From the NCBI RefSeq assembly GCF_000403645.1, contig NC_021313.1, positions 186,001-250,000 of the forward strand: DNA of 64,000 bases. Reading direction: 5' to 3'. The first letter of the stretch is position 1. Every line of letters begins with the position of its first letter. Under the pieces are notes generated by a model, which had not been told where the DNA came from, made no database searches, and worked only from the letters and a program-made list of their open reading frames with translations. Shown piece after piece: positions 34,889 through 43,239 of this stretch. This DNA comes from Salinarchaeum sp. Harcht-Bsk1. Its GTDB lineage: Archaea > Halobacteriota > Halobacteria > Halobacteriales > Salinarchaeaceae. Position numbers and translations under genes: made by a program.

Positions 34889-36008
34889 TGACTCGGCGTT
34901 CGTCCGCGCGACCGACGCAGTGATGGCACAGCTCCGCACGAGGCTGCGACCGGTCTGGGACGCCATCTGCACGGTGCTCGCGCCGCTCGATCGGGCACTC
35001 CAGCCGGTCGCGGGCCTGTACAATCGGTCGCTGGGGCGCCACTTCGGGACGATGACTGGATTGCAGTTCGCCGTCATCACGCTCGGCTTCGCGATGATCG
35101 CGACGGTCCCGTTCTGGAGCCCGTTGTACAGTGAGACCCTGAACATCACGTTCGCGGTGGCGTCGATCTGGGCGATCTTCGCGATGAGCTGGGACATCCA
35201 GAGCGGCTACACCGGCTACATCAGCTTTGGACACTCCGTCCTCTCCGGTGCCGCCGGCTATACGATCGGCCTGCTGATCCTGCACTACGACCCCTCGATG
35301 GGGCCGTTGACGACGATCCCGATCGCCGTGCTGGCCTCCCTCGTGCTCGGGCTGGTGATCGCGGTGCCGTCGCTCCGGCTCCGCGGGCCGTACTTCTCGT
35401 TGATCACGCTGGTCGGGGTACTCCTCTTTACGAACCTCATCTTCGCGTTCAGCGAGTGGACCAACGGCGAGCTGGGCATCCACCAGGTGGACCCGTTCAC
35501 CTACGAGCCCTGGGTCCGCTACTACTACATGGCGATCCCGATGCTCGCCATCGCGGTCGGGCTAACCTACGTCGCCCGGTCCAACGTCGGCATGGTGTTG
35601 TTGACGATCCGCGAGAACGAGCGAGCCGTCTCTTCGGCGGGGCTGGATCCGACGAAGTTCAAGATCTCGTCGTTCGTCCTCAGCTCGATTCCGATGGGAA
35701 TCGGTGGCGCCCTGCTGGTCTACTACGGCAGGGCGATCAACCCGGTGAGCTTCGTCGAGATCTCCAACAGCATCGAGATCATCGCGCTCGCGGTGATCGG
35801 CGGGATGGGGTCGATTATCGGTCCGCTGTTTGGCTCCTTCCTCTTCTTCTTCCTCGAGGAGGAGTTCCTCCGGGACTTCATCGACGACTCCTCGACGCGA
35901 ACCCTCGTGCTCTGGCTCTTCGTACTCGGCGTGCTCGTTTTCGCACGCAACGGCGTGTTCCGCGTCGTCTGGCACGGGCTCGGCGCCGTCCGGGGTGATT
36001 CGGAGTGA
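34881..36008 (+). CDS. livM: LivM-type ABC permease
   Basis: A 375-residue permease, partner of the LivH-like protein. A soluble helical N-terminus of about 50 residues (MSSDSAFVRATDAVMAQLRT) precedes the membrane domain, which shows the LivM landmarks SWDIQSGYTGYISFGHSVLS, RLRGPYFSLITL and the coupling loop IRENERAVSSAGLDPTKFKI. The helix near the end (AVIGGMGSIIGPLFGSFLFF) is typical. It overlaps livH by 8 bases and the ATPase gene by 4. Confidence 0.92.
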   Translation: MSSDSAFVRATDAVMAQLRTRLRPVWDAICTVLAPLDRALQPVAGLYNRSLGRHFGTMTGLQFAVITLGFAMIATVPFWSPLYSETLNITFAVASIWAIFAMSWDIQSGYTGYISFGHSVLSGAAGYTIGLLILHYDPSMGPLTTIPIAVLASLVLGLVIAVPSLRLRGPYFSLITLVGVLLFTNLIFAFSEWTNGELGIHQVDPFTYEPWVRYYYMAIPMLAIAVGLTYVARSNVGMVLLTIRENERAVSSAGLDPTKFKISSFVLSSIPMGIGGALLVYYGRAINPVSFVEISNSIEIIALAVIGGMGSIIGPLFGSFLFFFLEEEFLRDFIDDSSTRTLVLWLFVLGVLVFARNGVFRVVWHGLGAVRGDSE

Positions 36009-36769
36009 CGCTCCTCGAGATCGACGGCCTGACGAAGCGGTTCGGCGGCCTCGTCGCCGTGGACGATCTATCCTTCTCCGTCGAGGAGGGCGAGATCGTG
36101 GGCCTGATCGGCCCGAACGGCTCCGGGAAGACGACGGTGTTCAACTGCATCATGAGCACGTACACGCCGACCGAGGGTCGAATCCAGTTCAATGGGCACG
36201 ACGTCACGGACGACAAAACCTACCAGGTCGTCAACCACGGGCTCTCGCGCGTCTCACAGGAGTCCAACCCGATCGACCTCCTCTCCGTCGGCGCCAACAT
36301 CAAGCTGTTCACGCTGCCAAACAGCTTCCTCGCCTGCGCGCTGCCCGACGCGATCCTCGCTCGGCGGAGTGACGGTGGTCCGGGGATCGTAGACCACGCG
36401 GAGCGCGTTGGGCTCGGGGACAAGATCGAGGAGACCCCGGACTCCCTCGCCCACGCCGACGTGCGGCGCCTCGAGATCGCAAAGGCGCTCGCGACCGATC
36501 CCGACATGCTGCTGCTCGACGAGCCCTTCGCCGGGATGAACCAGGCGGAGATCCGCGAGCTCTCCGAGCAGATCGAGCAGTTCCGCGAGGAGGGAATCAC
36601 CATGATCGTCGTCGACCACAACATGCGCGGGCTGATGCAACTCGTGGACAGGGTCGTGGTGCTCTCTAGTGGGCAGAAGCTCGCGGAAGGGGAACCGGAG
36701 GAAATCGTCGACGACGAGGCCGTCCAGAAAGCCTATCTGGCCGGCGAACACGGAGGGATCCGGCAGTGA
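36005..36769 (+). CDS. livG: LivG-type ABC ATPase
   Basis: A 254-residue ATPase. Walker A is GPNGSGKTT, the Q-loop stretch is SRVSQESNPIDLLSV, and Walker B is LLLDEPFAGMN. The signature region is degenerate: where LSGGxxR is expected the sequence reads SLAHADVRRLEIAKALATD, so the ABC signature in this subunit is weak. LivG-type C-terminal features (VVDHNMRGLMQLVDRVVVL) are present. The start is a GTG overlapping livM by 4 bases. The missing signature may mean asymmetric ATP hydrolysis, with the intact site formed by the LivF partner. Confidence 0.88.
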   Translation: MTLLEIDGLTKRFGGLVAVDDLSFSVEEGEIVGLIGPNGSGKTTVFNCIMSTYTPTEGRIQFNGHDVTDDKTYQVVNHGLSRVSQESNPIDLLSVGANIKLFTLPNSFLACALPDAILARRSDGGPGIVDHAERVGLGDKIEETPDSLAHADVRRLEIAKALATDPDMLLLDEPFAGMNQAEIRELSEQIEQFREEGITMIVVDHNMRGLMQLVDRVVVLSSGQKLAEGEPEEIVDDEAVQKAYLAGEHGGIRQ

Positions 36770-37485
36770 CTGACGACCCGCTGCTTACGATCGACGACGT
36801 GAGCGTCTTCTACGGCAAGACGCAGGCGCTCTCGGGCGTGTCGGTAACGGTCGATCGCGGCGAGATCGTCGGCGTCATCGGCCCGAACGGCGCCGGGAAG
36901 ACGACGCTGCTGGACGCCGTTGCCGGATTCAAGTCCTTCGGGGGATCGATTCGCTTCGACGGCATCGACATGGCCCGCGTCGGTGCACGGGGTGCCGTGA
37001 AGGAGGGCCTCGTCTACTGCACCGAGGACCGGGATCTCTTCCCCTTCTTCTCGGTCCACGAGAACCTCCTGATGGGCGCGCAGGCTCGCGACGATAGAGA
37101 CGCCGTTCGCGACGACCTCGAGATGGTGTACGACCTGTTCCCCCGGCTCGAGGAGCGCCGCGAGCAGGAAGCCGAGACGATGAGTGGCGGCGAACAGCAG
37201 ATGCTCGCCATCGGCCGAGCGCTCATGGGCGATCCGGAGCTGCTGATGCTCGACGAGCCGACGCTCGGCCTCGCACCCGTGATCGTCGACGACATCAGCG
37301 AGATCATGGAGCGACTCCAGGACGAGGGGCTCACGATCCTGCTCGCCGAACAGAACTCGACGTTCGCGCTCCGGCACGCCGAACGGCTCTCCCTGCTCGA
37401 GAACGGGGAGATCCAGCTTTCGGGCTCCGCTGCGGAGTTCAGCGACAACGAGTACGTTCGCGACGCCTACATCGGTATCCACTGA
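36766..37485 (+). CDS. livF: LivF-type ABC ATPase
   Basis: A 239-residue ATPase with Walker A GPNGAGKTT, the intact signature MSGGEQQMLAIGRALM, Walker B LLMLDEPTLGLAP and the LivF end (LLENGEIQLSGSAAEFSDNE). It is the last gene of the importer operon and overlaps livG by 4 bases. It converges with the acyl-CoA dehydrogenase gene 58 bases away. With livG it powers the importer. Confidence 0.93.
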   Translation: MTDDPLLTIDDVSVFYGKTQALSGVSVTVDRGEIVGVIGPNGAGKTTLLDAVAGFKSFGGSIRFDGIDMARVGARGAVKEGLVYCTEDRDLFPFFSVHENLLMGAQARDDRDAVRDDLEMVYDLFPRLEERREQEAETMSGGEQQMLAIGRALMGDPELLMLDEPTLGLAPVIVDDISEIMERLQDEGLTILLAEQNSTFALRHAERLSLLENGEIQLSGSAAEFSDNEYVRDAYIGIH

Positions 37486-37543
37486 GTCGAAGGCGAACCC
37501 GATCGCGCGCGTTCTCTCTTGCTCGCTGGCGTTCTGTACCCGC

Positions 37544-38683
37544 TCAGAGAATCTGATCGGCGATGATGTTCTTCTGGATCTCCGAGGTACCCTCGTAAAT
37601 CTTCGTGATCCGGGCGTCGCGGTAGTAGCGTTCCGCCGGATAGTCGGTGACGAATCCCGAGCCGCCGTGGACCTGGACGCCCTCGTCGGCCACGTTGACC
37701 GCGACCTCGCTCGCGAACAGTTTCGCCATGCTCGAGTACTTCGCTGCGACGTCCTGGTTGCCCTTCTCGATCTCGCTGGCTGCGCGGTAGGTCAGCGATC
37801 GCGCGGCCTCGACCTGCGTCGCCATGTCGGCGAGCTTGTGTTCGATCGCCTGGAACTCCTTGATCTTCTGCCCGAACTGCTCGCGCTCGTTGGCGTACTC
37901 CATCGCGGCGTCGAGGGCGCCCTGCGCGCAGCCGACCGCCTGGGCCGCGACGCCGGTTCTGCCCACCGCGAAGAACTCCATCAGCTGATAAAACCCGGCG
38001 TCGACCTCGCCGATGACGTTCTCCTCGGGGACGCGGACGTCGTCGAGGATCAGTTCGGCGAGGTCGGACGCCCGGATGCCGAGCTTGTTGTCGATCTTCT
38101 CCGCGGTGAATCCCTCGGTGTCGGTCGGAACGAGGAACGCGGTGATCCCCTTGTGACCCGCGTCGGGCGTCGTCTTCGCCATCACGACCGCGACGCCAGC
38201 GACGGTGCCGTTCGTGATCCACATCTTGTTCCCGTCGATGACCCACTCGTCGCCGTCCTTCTCGGCTGTCGTCTCCATCCCCGCGACGTCGGAGCCGTGG
38301 GCCGGCTCTGAGATCGCCGAGGCCGAAGCCGTCTCGCCCGCTGCGATTTGCGGGAGCCACTCCTCCTTCATCCACTCGTCGCCGAACCGGAGGATCATGT
38401 TCGTGCCGAAGGAGGCGCTGCCCACCGCGGAGCCGATCCCCGGGTCAGCTCGCCAGAGCTCTTCGGTCACGATCATCGACCCGAGCGCGTCCATTCCTGC
38501 GCCACCGTACTCCGGGGGGATACTGGAGCCGACGAAGTCGTACTCCGCGGCCTTCCGCCGGAGTTCCTCGGGATACTTCTTGTTGCGATCGTGTTCCGCG
38601 GCGACGGGTTCGATCTCGTTCTCGCCGAATTCACGGACGGCCGTGCGGATTGCCCGGTGTTCGTCTGACAGCCTGAACGTCAT
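37544..38683 (-). CDS. Acyl-CoA dehydrogenase, canonical
   Basis: A 379-residue flavoprotein that oxidises acyl-CoA to trans-2-enoyl-CoA and passes electrons to ETF. FAD and substrate blocks are AISEPAHGSDVAGMETTAEK and VIDGNKMWITNG. The catalytic Glu lies in ITKIYEGTSEIQKNII, as in bacterial short/medium-chain enzymes. The start is ATG at 38683 (MTFRLSDEHRAIRTAVREF); the 131 codons open upstream have no homology. It is the ordinary counterpart to the ACAD10/11-like enzyme at 28573. It stands alone on the minus strand downstream of the membrane peptidase gene. Confidence 0.95.
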   Translation of the reverse strand: MTFRLSDEHRAIRTAVREFGENEIEPVAAEHDRNKKYPEELRRKAAEYDFVGSSIPPEYGGAGMDALGSMIVTEELWRADPGIGSAVGSASFGTNMILRFGDEWMKEEWLPQIAAGETASASAISEPAHGSDVAGMETTAEKDGDEWVIDGNKMWITNGTVAGVAVVMAKTTPDAGHKGITAFLVPTDTEGFTAEKIDNKLGIRASDLAELILDDVRVPEENVIGEVDAGFYQLMEFFAVGRTGVAAQAVGCAQGALDAAMEYANEREQFGQKIKEFQAIEHKLADMATQVEAARSLTYRAASEIEKGNQDVAAKYSSMAKLFASEVAVNVADEGVQVHGGSGFVTDYPAERYYRDARITKIYEGTSEIQKNIIADQIL

Positions 38684-38781
38684 GTGGCAACAGTTGGCAC
38701 GCAGTGACAAAGCTGCTTGGTCCGGTGAGATCGACCGGCCGTTCGCCGAGTGAGGTCGCTCGCTCCAGTCCCAAGCGCCGC

Positions 38782-39318
38782 TCACTCGAGGTCGCTGGAG
38801 AGCGGACCGCCGTCGCCGTCGAGCACTGGATCCCGACCGAGCAACAGCTCCAGAGCGATCCTGCCGTCGGTCTTGAACGGTTCGCCGCCGTCGGTCGGCA
38901 CCGGACCGCGGAAGGGAGCCAGCGTCGAGAGCGCCTGGAGCGTACTGTAGGCAAAGGCGAAGAGGACGAGCCACTGGAGGAACGGACCGCGAACGAACTC
39001 CAGCGCGAACGCAGCAGTTACTGCGAGGAGGAGTGACGAAATCGGGCCACCGAGCGTCCCCGCGAAGACGGCCCACCGACCGGTTTGCACGTCCGTCACC
39101 ACCGCGCCCTCAGTGATCGGCGAGCGTAATCCCGCAGGAGCGACCGTCAGCGTCAGGCTCCCGACCGACCCCGAGAGGCCACGCTTCCCGCCGACGAAGA
39201 CCGCCGTCTCGTTCCCGAGAGCGAGCGGTACGATCGCGTGCCCCAGCTCGTGGAGGCCGACGAGCAGTGGCTCGACGACGAGGAGGAAGACGAGGATCGC
39301 GAGCAGCGCCGCGAGCAT
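38782..39318 (-). CDS. Membrane metallopeptidase-like protein (HELGH, M50-type)
   Basis: A 178-residue membrane protein with the zinc motif HELGH at residues 23-27 inside the first hydrophobic segment (MLAALLAILVFLLVVEPLLV then GLHELGHAI). A second candidate metal site, PFRGPVPTDGGEP, lies after the last helix, where site-2 proteases have NPxxDG. Three or four transmembrane segments are visible (1-22, 66-80, 90-118 and 120-140). This fits a minimal site-2 protease-like enzyme, or a family member whose activity is unproven. The ATG at 39318 is chosen; a GTG at 39336 would add 6 residues. No substrate protein is apparent nearby. Confidence 0.75.
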   Translation of the reverse strand: MLAALLAILVFLLVVEPLLVGLHELGHAIVPLALGNETAVFVGGKRGLSGSVGSLTLTVAPAGLRSPITEGAVVTDVQTGRWAVFAGTLGGPISSLLLAVTAAFALEFVRGPFLQWLVLFAFAYSTLQALSTLAPFRGPVPTDGGEPFKTDGRIALELLLGRDPVLDGDGGPLSSDLE

Positions 39319-39397
39319 ACCCCGAGAAGTGCACACCGTGCCGTAAGTCTTCGCGGCGGTCGTCGAACGGTCGGCAGCGCCGCAACGGCGACCCCAG

Positions 39398-39805
39398 TCA
39401 GATCGGCTCGAACCGGTAGCCGTCCCAGTCCTGGGCGCTTTCGGCGTCCTTGATCCCGACGCCGGGTTCGCGGAGTTCCTCGACGTACACGGGGCGGACC
39501 TCGTCGCCGGATTCGACCTCGTCGGTGGTCAACTGGCCGAGGGCGCGGACGGACTCGCCGTCGACGTCGAACTCGACGATCGCGAGGTGGTTCGGCTGGC
39601 GAACGCCGGGCGGCGTGGCCGTGCTCGTCGTCCAGGTGACGACCTCGGCGGTGTAGTCGGCGAGGTCGATCTCCTCAGCGGGCTCGGTGCCCTCCGGACC
39701 GATCGAGTGTCCGGGGTAGGTGATCGCACCGCTCTCGTACCGCGTCGCCGCGAGCGGTGGCTGTGCCGGCTCGGTTGTGCCGTCTGTACTGAGATCGTCG
39801 TTCAT
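39398..39805 (-). CDS. OB-fold subunit of haloarchaeal beta-ketothiolase
   Basis: A 135-residue small subunit with an OB-fold (DUF35-like) pattern but without the usual zinc-ribbon cysteines at the N-terminus. The sequence EEIDLADYTAEVVTWTTSTA followed by strands (HLAIVEFDVDGESVRALGQL, GDEVRPVYVEELRE) fits an OB barrel. It overlaps the thiolase gene by 4 bases, the arrangement known for the two-subunit beta-ketothiolases (PhaA/BktB) of Haloferax mediterranei, where an OB-fold beta subunit is required. Function of the barrel is probably acyl-CoA channelling or subunit stability. Confidence 0.85.
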   Translation of the reverse strand: MNDDLSTDGTTEPAQPPLAATRYESGAITYPGHSIGPEGTEPAEEIDLADYTAEVVTWTTSTATPPGVRQPNHLAIVEFDVDGESVRALGQLTTDEVESGDEVRPVYVEELREPGVGIKDAESAQDWDGYRFEPI

Positions 39806-40968
39806 GCCGCCTCACCTCCCGATTCCATGATGGTCGTAATCACGCAGTTCCCGAAGCCGCCGACGTTGCACGCGAGCCCGACGTCGGCCTCGACCTGCCG
39901 CGGGCCGGCTTCGCCGACGAGCTGTTCGTAGATCTCGACGCCCTGCGCGACGCCGCTCGCGCCGAGGGGATGGCCCTTGGACTTGAGGCCGCCGGAGGTA
40001 TTGATCGGGAGCGCGCCGTCCTTCTCGGTGCGGCCCTCCTCGACGTGTTTCCAGGCCTCGCCCGGTTCGGTGAATCCGAGGCCCTCCATCTGGAGGAACT
40101 CGAGGATGGTGAACATGTCGTGGAGTTCGGCGACGTCGACGTCGTCGGGGTCGAGCCCGGCCATCTCGTAGGCCGCATCGCTGCTGTCGACGACGCCGCC
40201 CATCGTCGTCGGATCGTCGCGTTCGTGGACGACGTGGGTGTCAGTCGCGCCGGCGACGCCCGAAATGACAGCGTACTCGTCTGTGTACTCCGCGGCGACC
40301 GATTCGGGACAGAGCATGAGCGCCGCGGAGCCGTCCGTGATCGGGCAGAAGTCGTAGAGCCGGAGCGGATCCGCGACGATCGGGGATTCGAGGACCGTCT
40401 CGAGGTCGACCTCCTTCTGGAACTGCGCGTGGGGGTTGTCGACGCCGTTCTTGTGATTCTTGACCGCGACCTTCGCGAGGCTCTCGCGGGGCGCGTCGTA
40501 CTTCTCGAGGTAGTGCCGGGCGGTCATGCCGGCGAAGGAGGGCAGGGTGACGCCGTGCTTGTACTCGGCGGGGTGCGTGATCGAGGCGATCACGTCCGTG
40601 GCCTCGCCGGTCGTCCTGTGGGTCATCTTCTCGCCGCCGACGAGCAGCGTCATGTCGCTCGCGCCGGAGGCGACGGACTGCCAGGCGGCGTAGATGCCGG
40701 CACCGCCGGAGGAAGAGGTCTGGTCGATTCGCTGGCTGTACGCCGGCATGAGTCCGAGGTCGTGCGCGAGCGCGTTCATGATGCCCGTCTGTCCCTCGAA
40801 CTCGCCGCTCGACATGTTCGAAGTGTAGACGTGCTCGACGTCGCCCGGATCGACGCCCGCGTCCTCGAGGCACTCCTTGCCGGCCTGCGCGAGGAGTTCC
40901 TGGATCCAGGCGTCGCGCTCGCCGAACTTCGTCATCGACGCGCCGACGACGGCGACTCGTTCGTCCAT
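39802..40968 (-). CDS. Beta-ketothiolase catalytic subunit with Ser in place of Cys
   Basis: A 388-residue thiolase-fold protein (SCP2/archaeal type) expected to condense acetyl-CoA or acyl-CoA units or cleave 3-ketoacyl-CoA. At the usual nucleophile position the sequence is DQTSSSGGAG, placing Ser85 where most thiolases have Cys. The two catalytic His are in AELHDMF (His283) and KGHPLGASG (His333). A Ser-His-His set has, to my recollection, been described for haloarchaeal-type beta-ketothiolases. CTATAAG (complement of about 40993-40999) gives a leaderless promoter for the ATG at 40968. With the OB subunit it supplies 3-ketoacyl-CoA for PhaB, or degrades it. Confidence 0.88.
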   Translation of the reverse strand: MDERVAVVGASMTKFGERDAWIQELLAQAGKECLEDAGVDPGDVEHVYTSNMSSGEFEGQTGIMNALAHDLGLMPAYSQRIDQTSSSGGAGIYAAWQSVASGASDMTLLVGGEKMTHRTTGEATDVIASITHPAEYKHGVTLPSFAGMTARHYLEKYDAPRESLAKVAVKNHKNGVDNPHAQFQKEVDLETVLESPIVADPLRLYDFCPITDGSAALMLCPESVAAEYTDEYAVISGVAGATDTHVVHERDDPTTMGGVVDSSDAAYEMAGLDPDDVDVAELHDMFTILEFLQMEGLGFTEPGEAWKHVEEGRTEKDGALPINTSGGLKSKGHPLGASGVAQGVEIYEQLVGEAGPRQVEADVGLACNVGGFGNCVITTIMESGGEAA

Positions 40969-40992
40969 GGGAACGGATGCGGTCGGCCCCGT

Positions 40993-40999
40993 CTTATAG
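40993..40999 (-). promoter_or_regulatory. TATA box of the beta-ketothiolase operon
   Basis: CTATAAG on the minus strand lies about 25-31 bases before the ATG at 40968, a textbook position for a leaderless haloarchaeal transcript. Confidence 0.65.
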
Positions 41000-41135
41000 A
41001 CACCCGAAATCCGTGCGAACGAAGGCGGCGACTACGCGGGTGAGCAGGTGCATACCAATCCAGGTCCAGCGAGAACCTGGACACATTTCGCCACGCCGTG
41101 GCGCGCTCGGGGACCTCCAGAGCGGGCGGTCGTGC

Positions 41136-42041
41136 CTAGACGTCCTCGCGAACCTCGGTCTCGATTACGTCGAGGTCGCCGTCCATCGTGACGTGGAGTT
41201 CGTCGCCGTCGATCGCAGCGACGAGTTCGATGCGGACCGGATCCTCGCTGACGAGTTCGGTCGGTTCGCTCCCGACGCACCACGGGAGCGTCCAGTACGG
41301 CTGCTCGTCCAGATGCACCCCGCGCTCGCGGTGGAAGCTGACGACCGCGGAGTGATCGAGCAGGCGGAGCCCCGGCGCGGAGCAGAGTTCGTGTCCGCAC
41401 TGCTCGCACTCGTGCTCGACGCGGACGGGGATGCCGAGACAGCAATCGCCACCCTGTTCGATCGTGTGGGTCATCCGACCGCTGCACTCGGGGCAGACGC
41501 CGTCGGCGGAGAGACAGTGGAGGTGACGGACGCGCTGGTCGAAGGCGTCAGCGATCTCTGCGGGCGTGCGGTCGGTCAGCCCCCCCGGCGGAAAGTCGTA
41601 GTCGCCGTGTTTGTGTCCACAGTCGACGCACTCGATGGCGAGGCGCTCGTCCTCGTAGACGCCCTGGAGCGCCGATCCACAGGCGAAACACTCGCCCTCG
41701 ACGGGGAACGGCTCGACGTCGGGCTTCTCGGTGATCGATCCGGCGATGACTGCCGTAACGACCTTCTCACCGGCGTGCTGGAGCTCGTACCCGTCTTCGA
41801 CCTTGCGAACGAAGTGGTCCGTGAGCTGGCCGAGGTGGTAGTTGAACTGGGCGCTGTCTCGCATCCCAACGTCCCGACGGAGGTCGGAGAAGCTGACCGC
41901 GTCGGCGTCGGTCTGCCAGAGCGCTTCGAGGATGGAGAGCCGCGTGTCGTTGCCGATCACGGAGAACGCCTCGGCGGGATCGACGCAGTCGACGCACTGC
42001 AACATCCCGTCGTCGGCGTCGACGCTATCGTGCTGGCTCAT
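41136..42041 (-). CDS. ArsR-like regulator with C-terminal zinc ribbons
   Basis: A 301-residue DNA-binding protein. Residues about 25-105 are a winged helix (SVIGNDTRLSILEALWQTDA, then FNYHLGQLTDHFVRKVEDGY). The C-terminal two thirds carry cysteine pairs CFACGSAL, CVDCGH, CPECSGRM and CEQCGHELC, probably two or three zinc ribbons sensing a ligand or metal. The start ATG at 42041 (MSQHDSVDADDGM) is supported by a T-rich element about 24-31 bases upstream. Divergent from rtcA. In haloarchaea this layout (HTH plus DUF7351-like ribbons) is common, with no known ligand. Confidence 0.88.
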   Translation of the reverse strand: MSQHDSVDADDGMLQCVDCVDPAEAFSVIGNDTRLSILEALWQTDADAVSFSDLRRDVGMRDSAQFNYHLGQLTDHFVRKVEDGYELQHAGEKVVTAVIAGSITEKPDVEPFPVEGECFACGSALQGVYEDERLAIECVDCGHKHGDYDFPPGGLTDRTPAEIADAFDQRVRHLHCLSADGVCPECSGRMTHTIEQGGDCCLGIPVRVEHECEQCGHELCSAPGLRLLDHSAVVSFHRERGVHLDEQPYWTLPWCVGSEPTELVSEDPVRIELVAAIDGDELHVTMDGDLDVIETEVREDV

Positions 42042-42150
42042 ACGATACAGTAGCACAGATATCGGGAAAAACGTTCGCAGAAACCCATTTTTGTAAATCG
42101 GTTGATAGCATACGCCGTCTATTTTTACCGGCTACTGCCCTACACGGACC

Positions 42151-43203
42151 GTGATTCGAATCGACGGCGCCGACGCCGGTGGGCAACTGCTCCGGTCCAC
42201 GCTCGCGCTCTCTGCGCTGACCCAGGAGGCGGTGCGGATCGAACAGGTCCGCGGCGCGCGCTCGACGCCAGGCGTCCGGCCCCAGCACCTCGCCGCGATC
42301 GAGGCGCTCGCCTCGGTCACGGACGCGGTCGTCGACGGCGCCGAGGTCGGCGCCGACGTCGTCACGTTCGACCCGGATCCGGTCAGCGGCGGACAGCTCT
42401 CGATCGACGTCGGGACGGCGGGCAGCGCGTCTCTCGTCGTCGACGCCCTCCTGCCGCTCGCCGCCGCACTCGACGAGCATCTCGCGGTGAGGGTCGGCGG
42501 CGGAACCGACGTCAAGTGGTCGCCGCCGCTGGACGCGCACCTGCTCGCAAAGCTGCCGTTGCTCCGCAGCCACGGCTGGGGCGTGGCGCTCGAGTGTCAC
42601 CGACGGGGGTTCTACCCCGAGGGCGACGGCGACGTGACGTTACACCTCTTTCCGTCGACGCCGGCGCCGTTCAGGCTTGCCGAGCGCGGACCGATCGAAC
42701 GCACGACGATCCGCTCGGTCGCAACCGACGATCTCGCGGACGGCGACGTCGCTCGGCGCCAGGTGACCGCGGCGTCGAGTCGACTCGCCGAGGCGGGCTA
42801 CGAGGTCGACAGTACGATCGTCGAGTCCGTCAGTGCACCGTCGACCGGAACGGCGATCGTCGCCGTCTCGGCGTTCGATTGCGGCGTCTGCTGTGGGGAC
42901 GCCCTGGGCAAGCAGGGTCGCCCAGCCGAGGTAGTGGGCGAGGGCGCTGCCGAATCGTTACTCGACGCGATCGACGGGCCGGGTGCGGTGGACGCCCACC
43001 TCGGGGATCAACTCCTGCTCCCGCTCGTGGTGGCCGGTGGCAAACTCCGGATCCCCGAACGCACCGACCACGTGGAGACGAGTCTGGCGCTCCTCGCGTC
43101 GTTCGGACTGGCCCCAGCAGCCCACTCGGACGGCCCGGGCGGGCCGCTGCTCGAGGCGGATTCGGGAGCGGTAGCGGATCGGCTGGGTAACGGAGGGCAC
43201 TGA
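42151..43203 (+). CDS. rtcA: RNA 3'-terminal phosphate cyclase
   Basis: A 350-residue ATP-dependent cyclase that turns RNA 3'-phosphates into 2',3'-cyclic phosphates, with adenylation of a histidine. Landmarks are IDGADAGGQLLRSTLAL near the start, ARSTPGVRPQHLAAI, and RTDHVETSLALL containing the nucleophile His307. The N-terminal loop has lost a few residues compared with the usual IDGS-GEGGGQ start. The start is a GTG at 42151, supported by CTATTTTTAC (about 42119-42128), 24-32 bases upstream. It stands alone in the plus direction and is followed by the convergent gltX gene. Confidence 0.93.
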   Translation: MIRIDGADAGGQLLRSTLALSALTQEAVRIEQVRGARSTPGVRPQHLAAIEALASVTDAVVDGAEVGADVVTFDPDPVSGGQLSIDVGTAGSASLVVDALLPLAAALDEHLAVRVGGGTDVKWSPPLDAHLLAKLPLLRSHGWGVALECHRRGFYPEGDGDVTLHLFPSTPAPFRLAERGPIERTTIRSVATDDLADGDVARRQVTAASSRLAEAGYEVDSTIVESVSAPSTGTAIVAVSAFDCGVCCGDALGKQGRPAEVVGEGAAESLLDAIDGPGAVDAHLGDQLLLPLVVAGGKLRIPERTDHVETSLALLASFGLAPAAHSDGPGGPLLEADSGAVADRLGNGGH

Positions 43204-43239
43204 GTCCTCGCCCACGGGGAGTCGCCGAACGAACGCGGG

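Noticed and set aside
41063-41082. A stem GTCCAG...CTGGAC as terminator of the zinc-ribbon regulator
   Set aside because: The 6-base stem is not followed by a T tract on the minus strand, so there is no reason to call it a terminator.
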